In this document: positions 1 to 7,401 of the stretch, in pieces
Position numbering within the stretch: the stretch's first letter is position 1
Layout: each line of letters begins with the position of its first letter
Assembly: GCA_964534315.1 (NCBI GenBank)
Contig: CAZHOV010000037.1
Span: forward strand, 1-37,114
Length of the DNA: 37,114 nucleotides
Direction: 5' to 3'
Origin: CAZHOV01 sp964534315
GTDB lineage: Bacteria; Bacteroidota; Bacteroidia; Chitinophagales; Saprospiraceae
The notes under the pieces: model-generated
The model's input: the letters and a program-made list of their open reading frames with translations, nothing else
What the model was told of the DNA's origin: nothing
Databases searched by the model: none
Program-made: the position numbers and the translations under genes

Positions 1-2
1 CG

Positions 3-87
3 CCCCTAGTAGCCTGCTTTCCCCTTTAGTCTGAAGGACTAATTCCTTTCTCCCCCATCTAGGGGCATCGCCCCTAGCAGCCCCTAG
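3..87. repeat. CCCCTAG direct/inverted repeat cluster with hairpin after gldN
   Basis: The motif CCCCTAG occurs at 3-9, 71-77 and 81-87, and its complement CTAGGGG at 59-65. Bases 59-66 and 70-77 form a perfect 8-bp stem with a 3-base loop. It lies just past the gldN stop codon, so it may end or stabilise the gldN transcript, but no T-run follows on the minus strand. A dispersed intergenic repeat is equally possible. The window edge cuts the region. Confidence 0.4.
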
Positions 88-95
88 CAGCATAA

Positions 96-917
96 CTACC
101 TTTGCCACATATCCATCTCCTTGTTAAAGAGCTCTTGCTCTAGTTTTTCGCTTTCGAGCAGCAGCTCTTCACCTGCAAGATAATCCTGGAGCCTACGATC
201 GTGGACATTAGAGACCTTGGTGATATAACTGTCGAAAAATCGCATTTCGAGCCAGTCATTCCAGGTCATCGGGTTGGCATCGTTCCCCGCATTGTGTACC
301 GGGTGTTTGGCAAGCGCCTCCCGGCAGTCCGGGAAATATACCCAAAATAAAGGCAGATAGGCTAGAAAATCACCATTGTCCGTATGTTTGGGGACTATAG
401 GTGCAATCCCCAATATCCGGACTCTCAATGTGGAGTATTCAGAATCAAACCACCATACTTCTTTAAGCCGGTAACGGACAACATCCTGCGGATCCATTTT
501 ATTTTCTACAACGTTTATCGTATATTCATAGGTGTATGGATCATATACAGGGATACTGTCATAAGTGATAATTTTATCTTTTACCTGTTGGATATTCAGC
601 GGATTTTTAAACTGATCATTTTCGGTACTGTAAGCAGTGATGTTTCCCTTTTGAATTTCTTCAATCAGAATGCTGAAAAATGGTTTTGCTTCATACCTGA
701 AAGGAAGGTTCATTAATTGGCGCGTGTCGATCTCTCGCCACACCCGTTCTTTCCAGAGAATATCATTAGGGCTTACTTCCGGGTAAGGTAGAACGCGTTT
801 TTCGGTGGTAAGGTCAAACCAGGTAATATCATCTAGCGGAGTAGATGATGTGCTTTCTTGTTGTCCTAGTGCTAGTTGTACTCCTAAGAGCATTAAAATG
901 ATGGAGATGACTTTCAT
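96..917 (-). CDS. gldN: Gliding motility / T9SS protein GldN
   Basis: The 273-residue product starts with a signal peptide (about residues 1-18, ending LALGQ). The rest matches the GldN/PorN family as I recognise it: an N-terminal part with W-F-D-L and E-R-V-W-R-E-I-D-T-R, and a central region with K-E-V-W-W-F-D, R-I-L-G-I-A-P and P-L-F-W-V-Y-F-P-D-C-R. The last is the most typical GldN signature. GldN is a periplasmic partner of GldK/GldM in the T9SS, which exports proteins with C-terminal sorting domains and supports gliding. The ATG at 917 precedes a good signal peptide. gldK, gldL and gldM normally sit directly upstream; here the upstream neighbours are a 421-base gap and a giant T9SS cargo gene, so this copy is separate from the usual cluster or is a paralogue. 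Confidence 0.9.
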   Translation of the reverse strand: MKVISIILMLLGVQLALGQQESTSSTPLDDITWFDLTTEKRVLPYPEVSPNDILWKERVWREIDTRQLMNLPFRYEAKPFFSILIEEIQKGNITAYSTENDQFKNPLNIQQVKDKIITYDSIPVYDPYTYEYTINVVENKMDPQDVVRYRLKEVWWFDSEYSTLRVRILGIAPIVPKHTDNGDFLAYLPLFWVYFPDCREALAKHPVHNAGNDANPMTWNDWLEMRFFDSYITKVSNVHDRRLQDYLAGEELLLESEKLEQELFNKEMDMWQR

Positions 918-1162
918 TGAATCTTAAATTTTAGTTATGAGGATTCAACGAAAGCATTCTTTTAATTAGTCCTTTTCAGATGTTAATTAAGGAGTGTTAA
1001 ATTTATTGGTATGATTTTGGTTACTTTATTGAAAAAAGCCAGTCAAATAGTTAAAATAATTTATGAGGTTTTTTTTCGAGAACTGAATAGCCTTTTCGCC
1101 ATCCCAATTACCTTTTTCTTCAAGATTTTTTACTTGAGTGCCTTTAATTAGCAGTTATTACA

Positions 1163-1170
1163 TAACTTTG
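1163..1170 (+). promoter_or_regulatory. Candidate -7 box TAACTTTG for a small RNA
   Basis: TAACTTTG matches the Bacteroidota -7 consensus TAnnTTTG. No clear -33 TTG stands at the expected distance, so the box alone is weak evidence. It gains weight because a plus-strand intrinsic terminator follows about 65 bases later with no protein gene between them. Confidence 0.4.
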
Positions 1171-1176
1171 CAGCTT

Positions 1177-1268
1177 TTTGTAGAAAAGTGAGGAAACTAA
1201 AAGAACTTTAAAGAAAGATTTTAGGCAAGTTGGTAGGTTGTCCGGACACTTCGGGCGCCTACTTTTTT
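1177..1268 (+). ncRNA. Putative small RNA, about 90 nt
   Basis: Between gldN and the giant gene, both on the minus strand, the plus strand has a TAnnTTTG box (1163-1170) and a GC-rich hairpin with a T6 tract (1233-1268). No open reading frame of note lies between them. This promoter-plus-terminator layout with nothing else to terminate is what a short noncoding transcript looks like. The body is A-rich and unstructured by eye up to about 1225. I do not recognise it as SRP RNA, 6S RNA, tmRNA or RNase P RNA. The 5' end is an estimate from the box position. Confidence 0.45.
1233..1268 (+). terminator. Intrinsic terminator on the plus strand
   Basis: The outer stem is GTAGG (1233-1237) with CCTAC (1258-1262). 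The inner stem is GTCCG (1240-1244) with CGGGC (1252-1256), including one G-U pair. Six T follow (1263-1268). No plus-strand protein gene precedes it. Confidence 0.65.
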
Positions 1269-1270
1269 AT

Positions 1271-1315
1271 AAAAAAAAGCGTGTTCTACATTGCATTTGG
1301 CAACATAAAACACGC
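1271..1315 (-). terminator. Terminator of the giant repeat-protein gene
   Basis: Read on the minus strand, GCGTGTT (1315-1309) pairs with AACACGC (1285-1279), with an inner TTGC/GCAA stem (1303-1300 with 1294-1291). Eight T follow (1278-1271). It lies 24 bases past the stop codon at 1339 and ends the long minus-strand glycan run. Confidence 0.75.
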
Positions 1316-1338
1316 ACGCTTATAAAATTAAAACTCTA

Positions 1339-4300
1339 TTATTGCTGAATGACTAGTTTCTTATAAAGAATTTGCTTTCCATTCTTTATTCTTACCCAGT
1401 ATACCCCATTGCTTAAATCAGCCACAGAGACATTATTAAGGGATTCATTCAATTGTTGATGTTTGATCGTTCGGCCATCGCTGGTAAACAGCGTCATCTC
1501 CGTATCTTCTAATTGAATGCTGCCTAGATCGATCGTAATAAAACCAACAGCAGGATTCGGGAAGATGGTTACATGGTTCTTCAAGTCATTAATTCCTGAA
1601 GTACCTACAGGTATTAGAAGTACTTTGTTAATAACATGAACCACCCCATTTTCCGCTTCTAAGTCTGCGATGATCACCTGGGCGTCATTGATAAAAATAT
1701 TATTATTACCATCAATCGTTACCGAAACATCATTACCCTGAAGCGTTGTAATAAATTGACCATCCATCAGATCGTCGGAGAAGGCTTCAACTCCTGCTAC
1801 ATGATACAGCAATACCTGAGCCAATTCTCCTGTAGGATCATTTAATAAGTCATCTAATACACCGGCAGGTAAATCGGCAAATGCATCATCGGTAGGTGCA
1901 AATACCGTAAACGGACCTTCACCTTCCAGATCATCATCCAATTCAGCTGCAAGGATAGCGGTTTCAAGCGTATCATGCGCTGTACTGGCTTCAATGATAT
2001 CAAATACAGTAAGCGGTATAGATAGTCCGCCAAATTGCACATCATCCCAGAAGTAGGTCTTTTCACCGGCTGTAGCGCCATCCGTACCAAAGTTGAAGAA
2101 GATGGAGGCTTTATCATAGGTATTGTCCAGATTTAAAGGAGCAGTACCCATCGCTTCATTTGCAAAGTCAAACTCAAGGGTTTCCCATTCTTCGGCAAGG
2201 GTCGTAGTGGCTTCTGTTTCAACGCTGATGGTAGGGTCGTTGGCATCCTCTACTTTCAAACGAACAGGAATACCGGCATCCGGCGACCAAACGCGAACCG
2301 TCATTTTAGTGGTCGTATCCGTGAATGGAATTGGGTTGGCAAAACCATCATTGCCCATGGTCGTACCGGCAAAGGTAGCAGCCATATCGGTCTTGATCGA
2401 TTGAGCAACTGTATTGGCGGGATCTGTTGGGTCTACCACGATCGTTGAGGCATTTCCGGCAAAATCTGTCAAGTCATAATCGACATTATCATCTTCGAAG
2501 GTAACCGGTAAATCGATTTGCTCAAACATAGGAAGTAAAAACTGCACATCATCCCAGAAGTAGGTCTTTTCACCGGCTGTAGCGCCATCCGTACCAAAGT
2601 TGAAGAAGATGGTTGCCTTTGAATAGGTGTTGTCCAGATTCAACGGTGCAGTACCCATGGCTTCATTAGAAAAGTCAAAGACCAGCGTATCCCAGGCCAT
2701 AGCAACGGTAGTGGTATCTTCAGTCTCTACGCTGATGGCTGCATCATTGGCATCTTCTACCTTTAGCCTTACCGGCGTACCGGCATCAGGCGACCAGACG
2801 CGGACACTCATTTGAGTGGCATTCGCAGCAAACGGAATAACGTTGGCAAATCCATCATTACCCATAGTTGTACCAGCGAAGGTGTCGGCCATATCTGTTT
2901 TCGTAGATTGAGCAACGGTATTGGTCGGATCGGTCGGATCTTCGACTATTTCTGACGCATTTCCGGCAAAGTCAGTTAAGTCATAATTGACATTATCGTC
3001 TTCAAACGTTACCGGCAAGTCGATCTGAACATTTGTAGGAGTAGTAAACTGTACATCATCCCAGAAATAAGTCTTTTCCCCCGCTGTAGCTCCGTCCGTT
3101 CCAAAGTTGAAAAAGATGGAGGCTTTCGAATAGGTATTATCTAAATTCAACGGTGCAGTACCCATTACCTCCTCGGAAAAGTCGAAGACAAGGGTGTCCC
3201 ATTCCATGGCAACAGTCGTATTGACTTCAGTTTCTACACTGATAGCTGCATCGTTGGCATCTTCTACTTTTAAGCGTACCGGCGTACCAGCATCAGGCGA
3301 CCAGACACGGACGGTCATGGTCGTCGCATTGGCTGTAAAAGGTATTGGGTTGGCAAATCCGTTATTACCCATAGTTGTACCAGCGAAGGTGGCAGCCATA
3401 TCTGTTTTTGTAGATTGGGCTACCGTATTCGTCGGATCGGTAGGGTCTTCAACAATTTCCGATGCATTACCGGCAAAATCGGTTAGATCATAATCAACAT
3501 TATCATCTTCAAAGGTAACGGGTAGGTCGATCTGGTCACCAGAAGGAGGAACAAATTGTACATCATCCCAGAAGTAGGTCTTGGCGCCAGCGGTAGCCCC
3601 ATCGGTGCCGAAATTGAAGAAAATGGTTGCTTTATCATACGTGCTATTCAAATTGATAGGAGCAGTGCCCATAGCTTCGTTTGTAAAGTCAAAGACGAGC
3701 GTATCCCATTCCATGGCAACTGTTGTCAGCACTTCAGTTTCTACACTGATGGTTGGATCATTGGAGTCTTCCACTTTCAAGCGTACCGGAATACCGGCAT
3801 CAGGCGACCAAACGCGGACGCTCATTTCTGTGGCATTGCCTGTAAACGGGATTGGATTGGCAAATCCATTATTGCCCATGGTTGTACCAGCAAAAGTAGC
3901 AGCCATATCTGTTTTAATGGTCTGAGCCACTGTATTGGTCGGATCAGTCGGATCTTCAACAATTTCTGAAGCAGTTCCGGCAAAATCTGTTAGATCGTAA
4001 TCGACGTTATCGTCTTCAAAGGTCACTGGTAAATCGATTTGGTCAAGACCGGGAGGAGGACAAGGTGCTGCAAATGGAACGGTGATATCCATCGGACTCA
4101 ATTGCCAGTTGCCGGCAAATGACTCTTTACTCCACAATACATTTAAGGTCACATCAGCAGGAGATGTTGCCCAGGTCAATGTTCGGCTGATCTTTCCGGG
4201 AACAGAAAAATCTTCGTCGGAGATCATGGCGCCGCTACCGTTCGCAATTAGCAAAAAGTCAACAGGATCCGCATTAGCAGATTCTATTTCTACGATCATA

Positions 4301-7300
4301 GAGGTATCACTGATATTAGCAATGGTCAAGAAGATAGCCGAAGCAGTTTCCGCAGGAAGCCCCAGGTGTTGAACCTCCGTTTCGCAGAAGTCTGAAGTCA
4401 TAGAGGTATCGGTAGAAGGGATGAATTGAACATCATCCCAGAAATAGGTCTTTTCACCAGCAGTAGCACCATCCGTTCCAAAGTTGAAAAAGATAGAAGC
4501 TTTGTCATAGGTATTATTTAGGTTTAAAGCTGCTGTCCCCATCACTTCATTAGAGAAGTCGAAAGTAAGCGTATCCCAAGCCATCGCTACAGTCGTCATG
4601 GCTTCGGTTTCTACTGAAATGCTTGCGTTAGAAGCATCTTCCACTTTTAATCTTACTGGGATATTGGCATCAGGTGACCAAACCCGAACACTCATTTGAG
4701 TAGCATCATTGGCAAATGGTACTGGATTGGCAAAGCCATTATTACCCATCGTGGTACCGGCAAAGATTTCTGCCATATCTGTTTTCGTAGATTGAACTAC
4801 CGTATTTGTAGGATCGGTCGGATCTTCCACAATTTCTGAGGCGTTACCTGCAAAATCTACCAAGTCATAATCAACATTATCATCTTCAAAGGTGACGGGC
4901 AAATCAATTTGATCGCCGCTGGGAGGAACAAACTGTACATCATCCCAAAAGTAGGTCTTGGCGCCGGCGGTAGCTCCATCCGTACCAAAGTTGAAGAAGA
5001 TGGTTGCTTTATCATACGTGTTGTCAAAGTTGATAGCTGCTGTACCCATCACTTCATTAGAGAAATCAAAGAAAAGGGTATCCCATTCCATGGCCACGGT
5101 AGTCAGCGTTTCAGTTTCTACACTGATTGCTGCATCATTGGAGTCCTCTACTTTTAAGCGTACCGGAATACCGGCATCGGGCGACCAAACGCGGACGCTC
5201 ATTTCCGTAGCATTACCGGCAAAGGGGATCACACTGGCAAATCCATCGGGCCCCATTGTCGTACCGGCAAAGATATCTGCCATATCGGTTTTGATGGTCT
5301 GGGCAACAGTGTTGGTCGGATCAGTAGGATCTTCCACAATAGAAGAAGCGGCTCCGGCAAAATCCGCAAGTCCATAATCGACATTATCATCTTCAAAAGT
5401 GACCGGAAGGTCGATTTGGTCAAGGCCTGGAGGAGGACAGGGTGCTGCAAAAGGAACGGTGATTTCCATTGGGCTCAATTGCCAGTTGCCGGCAAATGAC
5501 TCCTTACTCCACAATACATTTAAGACAACATCAGCAGGAGGTGCAGCCCAGGTTAGTGTCCGGCTGATCTTTCCGGGGACAGAAAAATCTTCGTCCGAGA
5601 TCATAGCACCGCTACCGTTCGCAACTAATAATAAGTCAACAGGATCCGCATTAGCAGATTCTATTTCTACGATCATAGACGTATCGCTAATATTAGCAAT
5701 AGTCAAGAAAATAGCTGAAGCGGTTTCTGCAGGAATGCCCAGGTGTTGAACTTCTGTTTCGCAGAAATCTGAAGTCATAGAAGTATCGGTAGAAGGAATG
5801 AATTGTACATCATCCCAGAAATACGTCTTTTCACCAGCCGTAGCACCATCCGTACCAAAGTTGAAGAAAATAGATGCTTTATTGTAGGTGTTTAGCACAT
5901 TTAAGGGAGCCGTGCCCATAGCCTCGTTGGAGAAGTCAAAGACCAAAGTATCCCATGCCATAGCAACGGCAGTTGTAGCTTCTGTCTCCACACTAATTGC
6001 TGCATCATTGGAGTCTTCTACTTTTAGTCGCACCGGAGTGCCGGCGTCAGGCGACCAAACACGGACGCTCATTTGCGTAGCATCGCTGGCAAAAGGGATT
6101 GCGTTGGCAAAACCGTTATCCCCCATCGTCGTACCGGCAAAAGTGGCGGCCATATCTGTTTTGGTAGATTGAACAACCGTATTCGCAGGATCAGTCGGAT
6201 CTTCCACAATAACGGAGGCATTACCTGCAAAATCTACTAAGTCATAATCAATGGTATCGCTTTCAAAGGTAACCGGTAAGTCAATTTGAGCGCCGGTAGG
6301 TGGGATAAATGCTACATCATCCCAGTAGTAAGTCTTGGTGCCGGCGGTAGCTCCATCTGTTCCAAAGTTGAAAAAGATCGTAGCTTTACTGTAAGTATTA
6401 TTCAGGTTAAGCGGAGCAGAACCCATGGCTTCGTTAGAAAAGTCAAAAACCAAGGTATCCCAAGCCATCGCTACCGTTGTCAACAATTCGGTTTCTACAC
6501 TGATGGCAGGGTTGCTGGCATTTTCTACTTTCAATCGTACAGGAACATCGACATCGGGTGACCAAACACGGACGCTCATTTCTGTGGCATTGCCGACAAA
6601 AGGAATAGAATTGGCAAACCCGTTTACTCCCATTGTCGTACCGGCAAAGGTAGCCGCCATGTCGGTTTTAATAGTTTGGGCAACAGTATTGTTAGGATCG
6701 GTAGGGTCGATCACAATAGAGGAAAACGCACCTGCAAAATCCGATAAATCGTAATTTATGGTATCTTCTTCAAAGGTGACCGGTAAATCGATAAGGTCAG
6801 TGGGTGGAGGAAGAAACTCCACGTCATCCCAGAAATAGGTTTTTTCTCCTGCAGTAGCACCATCCGTTCCAAAATTAAAGAAGATGGATAACTTATTGTA
6901 GGTATTATCAAAATTAATAGCAGCAGTACCGTCCACCTGGTTAGTGAAGTCAAAGGTGAGCGTTTCCCAGCCCATCGCAACGGTAGTCGTATCTTCCGTT
7001 TCTACACTTATACCAGGATCATTGGAATCTTCTACCTTTATCCTCACCGGGGTGTTCGCATCCGGTGACCACACCCGTACTTGAATGCGGGTGGCATGAA
7101 CAGAAAAAGGAATCGGATCATCAAATCCATTAGTACCAATGGTGGTTCCTGCAAAGAGTGCAGCGGATTCGAGTTTTACAGATTGGGCAACCATATTATT
7201 GGGATCGGTAGGATCCACTACAATACTAGAAGCATTACCCCCAAAATCTGCAAGATCATAATCGAGGGTGTCATTCTCGAATGTGACCGGGAGATTGAGT

Positions 7301-7356
7301 TGGCTAAAGCCCTGTATGGTTAAGAGCATTAAAAATAATAAAGTGATAAATCGCAT
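1339..7356 (-). CDS. Giant T9SS-exported protein: nine binding-like repeats, FAS1 domain, sorting domain
   Basis: The product has 2005 residues. After a signal peptide (1-19, ending GFSQ) come nine copies of a domain of about 168 residues. Each opens with a variant of LPVTFE-x-D, then DPTDP-x-NTVAQ, FAGTT-x-G, V-R-V-W-S-P-D, R-L-K-V-E-D, I-S-V-E-T-E, and closes with FFNFGTDGATAG-x-KTY-x-WDDV-x-F. The pattern suggests a jelly-roll, carbohydrate-binding-like fold; this is inference from composition and neighbours. Two nearly identical inserts of about 120 residues, with a Cys near each end, follow repeats 3 and 5. Then come a fasciclin (FAS1) domain (about 1782-1913; F-T-V-F-A-P-T-D-D-A-F and L-L-Y-H-V are visible) and a type A T9SS sorting domain (about 1922-2005, with FPNP and GVYWVRI). 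It is last in the minus-strand run and is probably a surface adhesin or glycan-capture scaffold. Confidence 0.85.
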   Translation of the reverse strand: MRFITLLFLMLLTIQGFSQLNLPVTFENDTLDYDLADFGGNASSIVVDPTDPNNMVAQSVKLESAALFAGTTIGTNGFDDPIPFSVHATRIQVRVWSPDANTPVRIKVEDSNDPGISVETEDTTTVAMGWETLTFDFTNQVDGTAAINFDNTYNKLSIFFNFGTDGATAGEKTYFWDDVEFLPPPTDLIDLPVTFEEDTINYDLSDFAGAFSSIVIDPTDPNNTVAQTIKTDMAATFAGTTMGVNGFANSIPFVGNATEMSVRVWSPDVDVPVRLKVENASNPAISVETELLTTVAMAWDTLVFDFSNEAMGSAPLNLNNTYSKATIFFNFGTDGATAGTKTYYWDDVAFIPPTGAQIDLPVTFESDTIDYDLVDFAGNASVIVEDPTDPANTVVQSTKTDMAATFAGTTMGDNGFANAIPFASDATQMSVRVWSPDAGTPVRLKVEDSNDAAISVETEATTAVAMAWDTLVFDFSNEAMGTAPLNVLNTYNKASIFFNFGTDGATAGEKTYFWDDVQFIPSTDTSMTSDFCETEVQHLGIPAETASAIFLTIANISDTSMIVEIESANADPVDLLLVANGSGAMISDEDFSVPGKISRTLTWAAPPADVVLNVLWSKESFAGNWQLSPMEITVPFAAPCPPPGLDQIDLPVTFEDDNVDYGLADFAGAASSIVEDPTDPTNTVAQTIKTDMADIFAGTTMGPDGFASVIPFAGNATEMSVRVWSPDAGIPVRLKVEDSNDAAISVETETLTTVAMEWDTLFFDFSNEVMGTAAINFDNTYDKATIFFNFGTDGATAGAKTYFWDDVQFVPPSGDQIDLPVTFEDDNVDYDLVDFAGNASEIVEDPTDPTNTVVQSTKTDMAEIFAGTTMGNNGFANPVPFANDATQMSVRVWSPDANIPVRLKVEDASNASISVETEAMTTVAMAWDTLTFDFSNEVMGTAALNLNNTYDKASIFFNFGTDGATAGEKTYFWDDVQFIPSTDTSMTSDFCETEVQHLGLPAETASAIFLTIANISDTSMIVEIESANADPVDFLLIANGSGAMISDEDFSVPGKISRTLTWATSPADVTLNVLWSKESFAGNWQLSPMDITVPFAAPCPPPGLDQIDLPVTFEDDNVDYDLTDFAGTASEIVEDPTDPTNTVAQTIKTDMAATFAGTTMGNNGFANPIPFTGNATEMSVRVWSPDAGIPVRLKVEDSNDPTISVETEVLTTVAMEWDTLVFDFTNEAMGTAPINLNSTYDKATIFFNFGTDGATAGAKTYFWDDVQFVPPSGDQIDLPVTFEDDNVDYDLTDFAGNASEIVEDPTDPTNTVAQSTKTDMAATFAGTTMGNNGFANPIPFTANATTMTVRVWSPDAGTPVRLKVEDANDAAISVETEVNTTVAMEWDTLVFDFSEEVMGTAPLNLDNTYSKASIFFNFGTDGATAGEKTYFWDDVQFTTPTNVQIDLPVTFEDDNVNYDLTDFAGNASEIVEDPTDPTNTVAQSTKTDMADTFAGTTMGNDGFANVIPFAANATQMSVRVWSPDAGTPVRLKVEDANDAAISVETEDTTTVAMAWDTLVFDFSNEAMGTAPLNLDNTYSKATIFFNFGTDGATAGEKTYFWDDVQFLLPMFEQIDLPVTFEDDNVDYDLTDFAGNASTIVVDPTDPANTVAQSIKTDMAATFAGTTMGNDGFANPIPFTDTTTKMTVRVWSPDAGIPVRLKVEDANDPTISVETEATTTLAEEWETLEFDFANEAMGTAPLNLDNTYDKASIFFNFGTDGATAGEKTYFWDDVQFGGLSIPLTVFDIIEASTAHDTLETAILAAELDDDLEGEGPFTVFAPTDDAFADLPAGVLDDLLNDPTGELAQVLLYHVAGVEAFSDDLMDGQFITTLQGNDVSVTIDGNNNIFINDAQVIIADLEAENGVVHVINKVLLIPVGTSGINDLKNHVTIFPNPAVGFITIDLGSIQLEDTEMTLFTSDGRTIKHQQLNESLNNVSVADLSNGVYWVRIKNGKQILYKKLVIQQ
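2020..7299 (-). repeat. Nine in-frame ~510-bp repeats with a 1377-bp higher-order duplication
   Basis: Repeat units begin near 7299, 6795, 6285, 5417, 4907, 4037, 3527, 3020 and 2510 (minus-strand order). The spacing is about 510 bases, except where a roughly 370-base insert intervenes (about 5430-5790 and 4050-4412). Two anchors in the inserts, at 5761/4384 and 5418/4041, are both exactly 1377 bases (459 codons) apart. A block of two repeats plus one insert was therefore duplicated in frame. Sequence identity between copies is high even at third positions, which suggests recent amplification or gene conversion. Confidence 0.85.
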
Positions 7357-7401
7357 ATTTGGTGTTTTTATGTAATGAAGTTTATTCGATTAAAAAATGA
7401 A

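Noticed and set aside
2123..6754. Many plus-strand reading frames of 60-140 codons antisense to the giant gene, resembling one another
   Set aside because: They recur because the sense strand is a tandem repeat with biased codons. They lack starts with signals, and the sense frame explains the conservation.
1339..7356. Regularly spaced repeats as a CRISPR array
   Set aside because: The unit is about 510 bases, coding and in frame. There are no short palindromic repeats with unique spacers and no cas genes.
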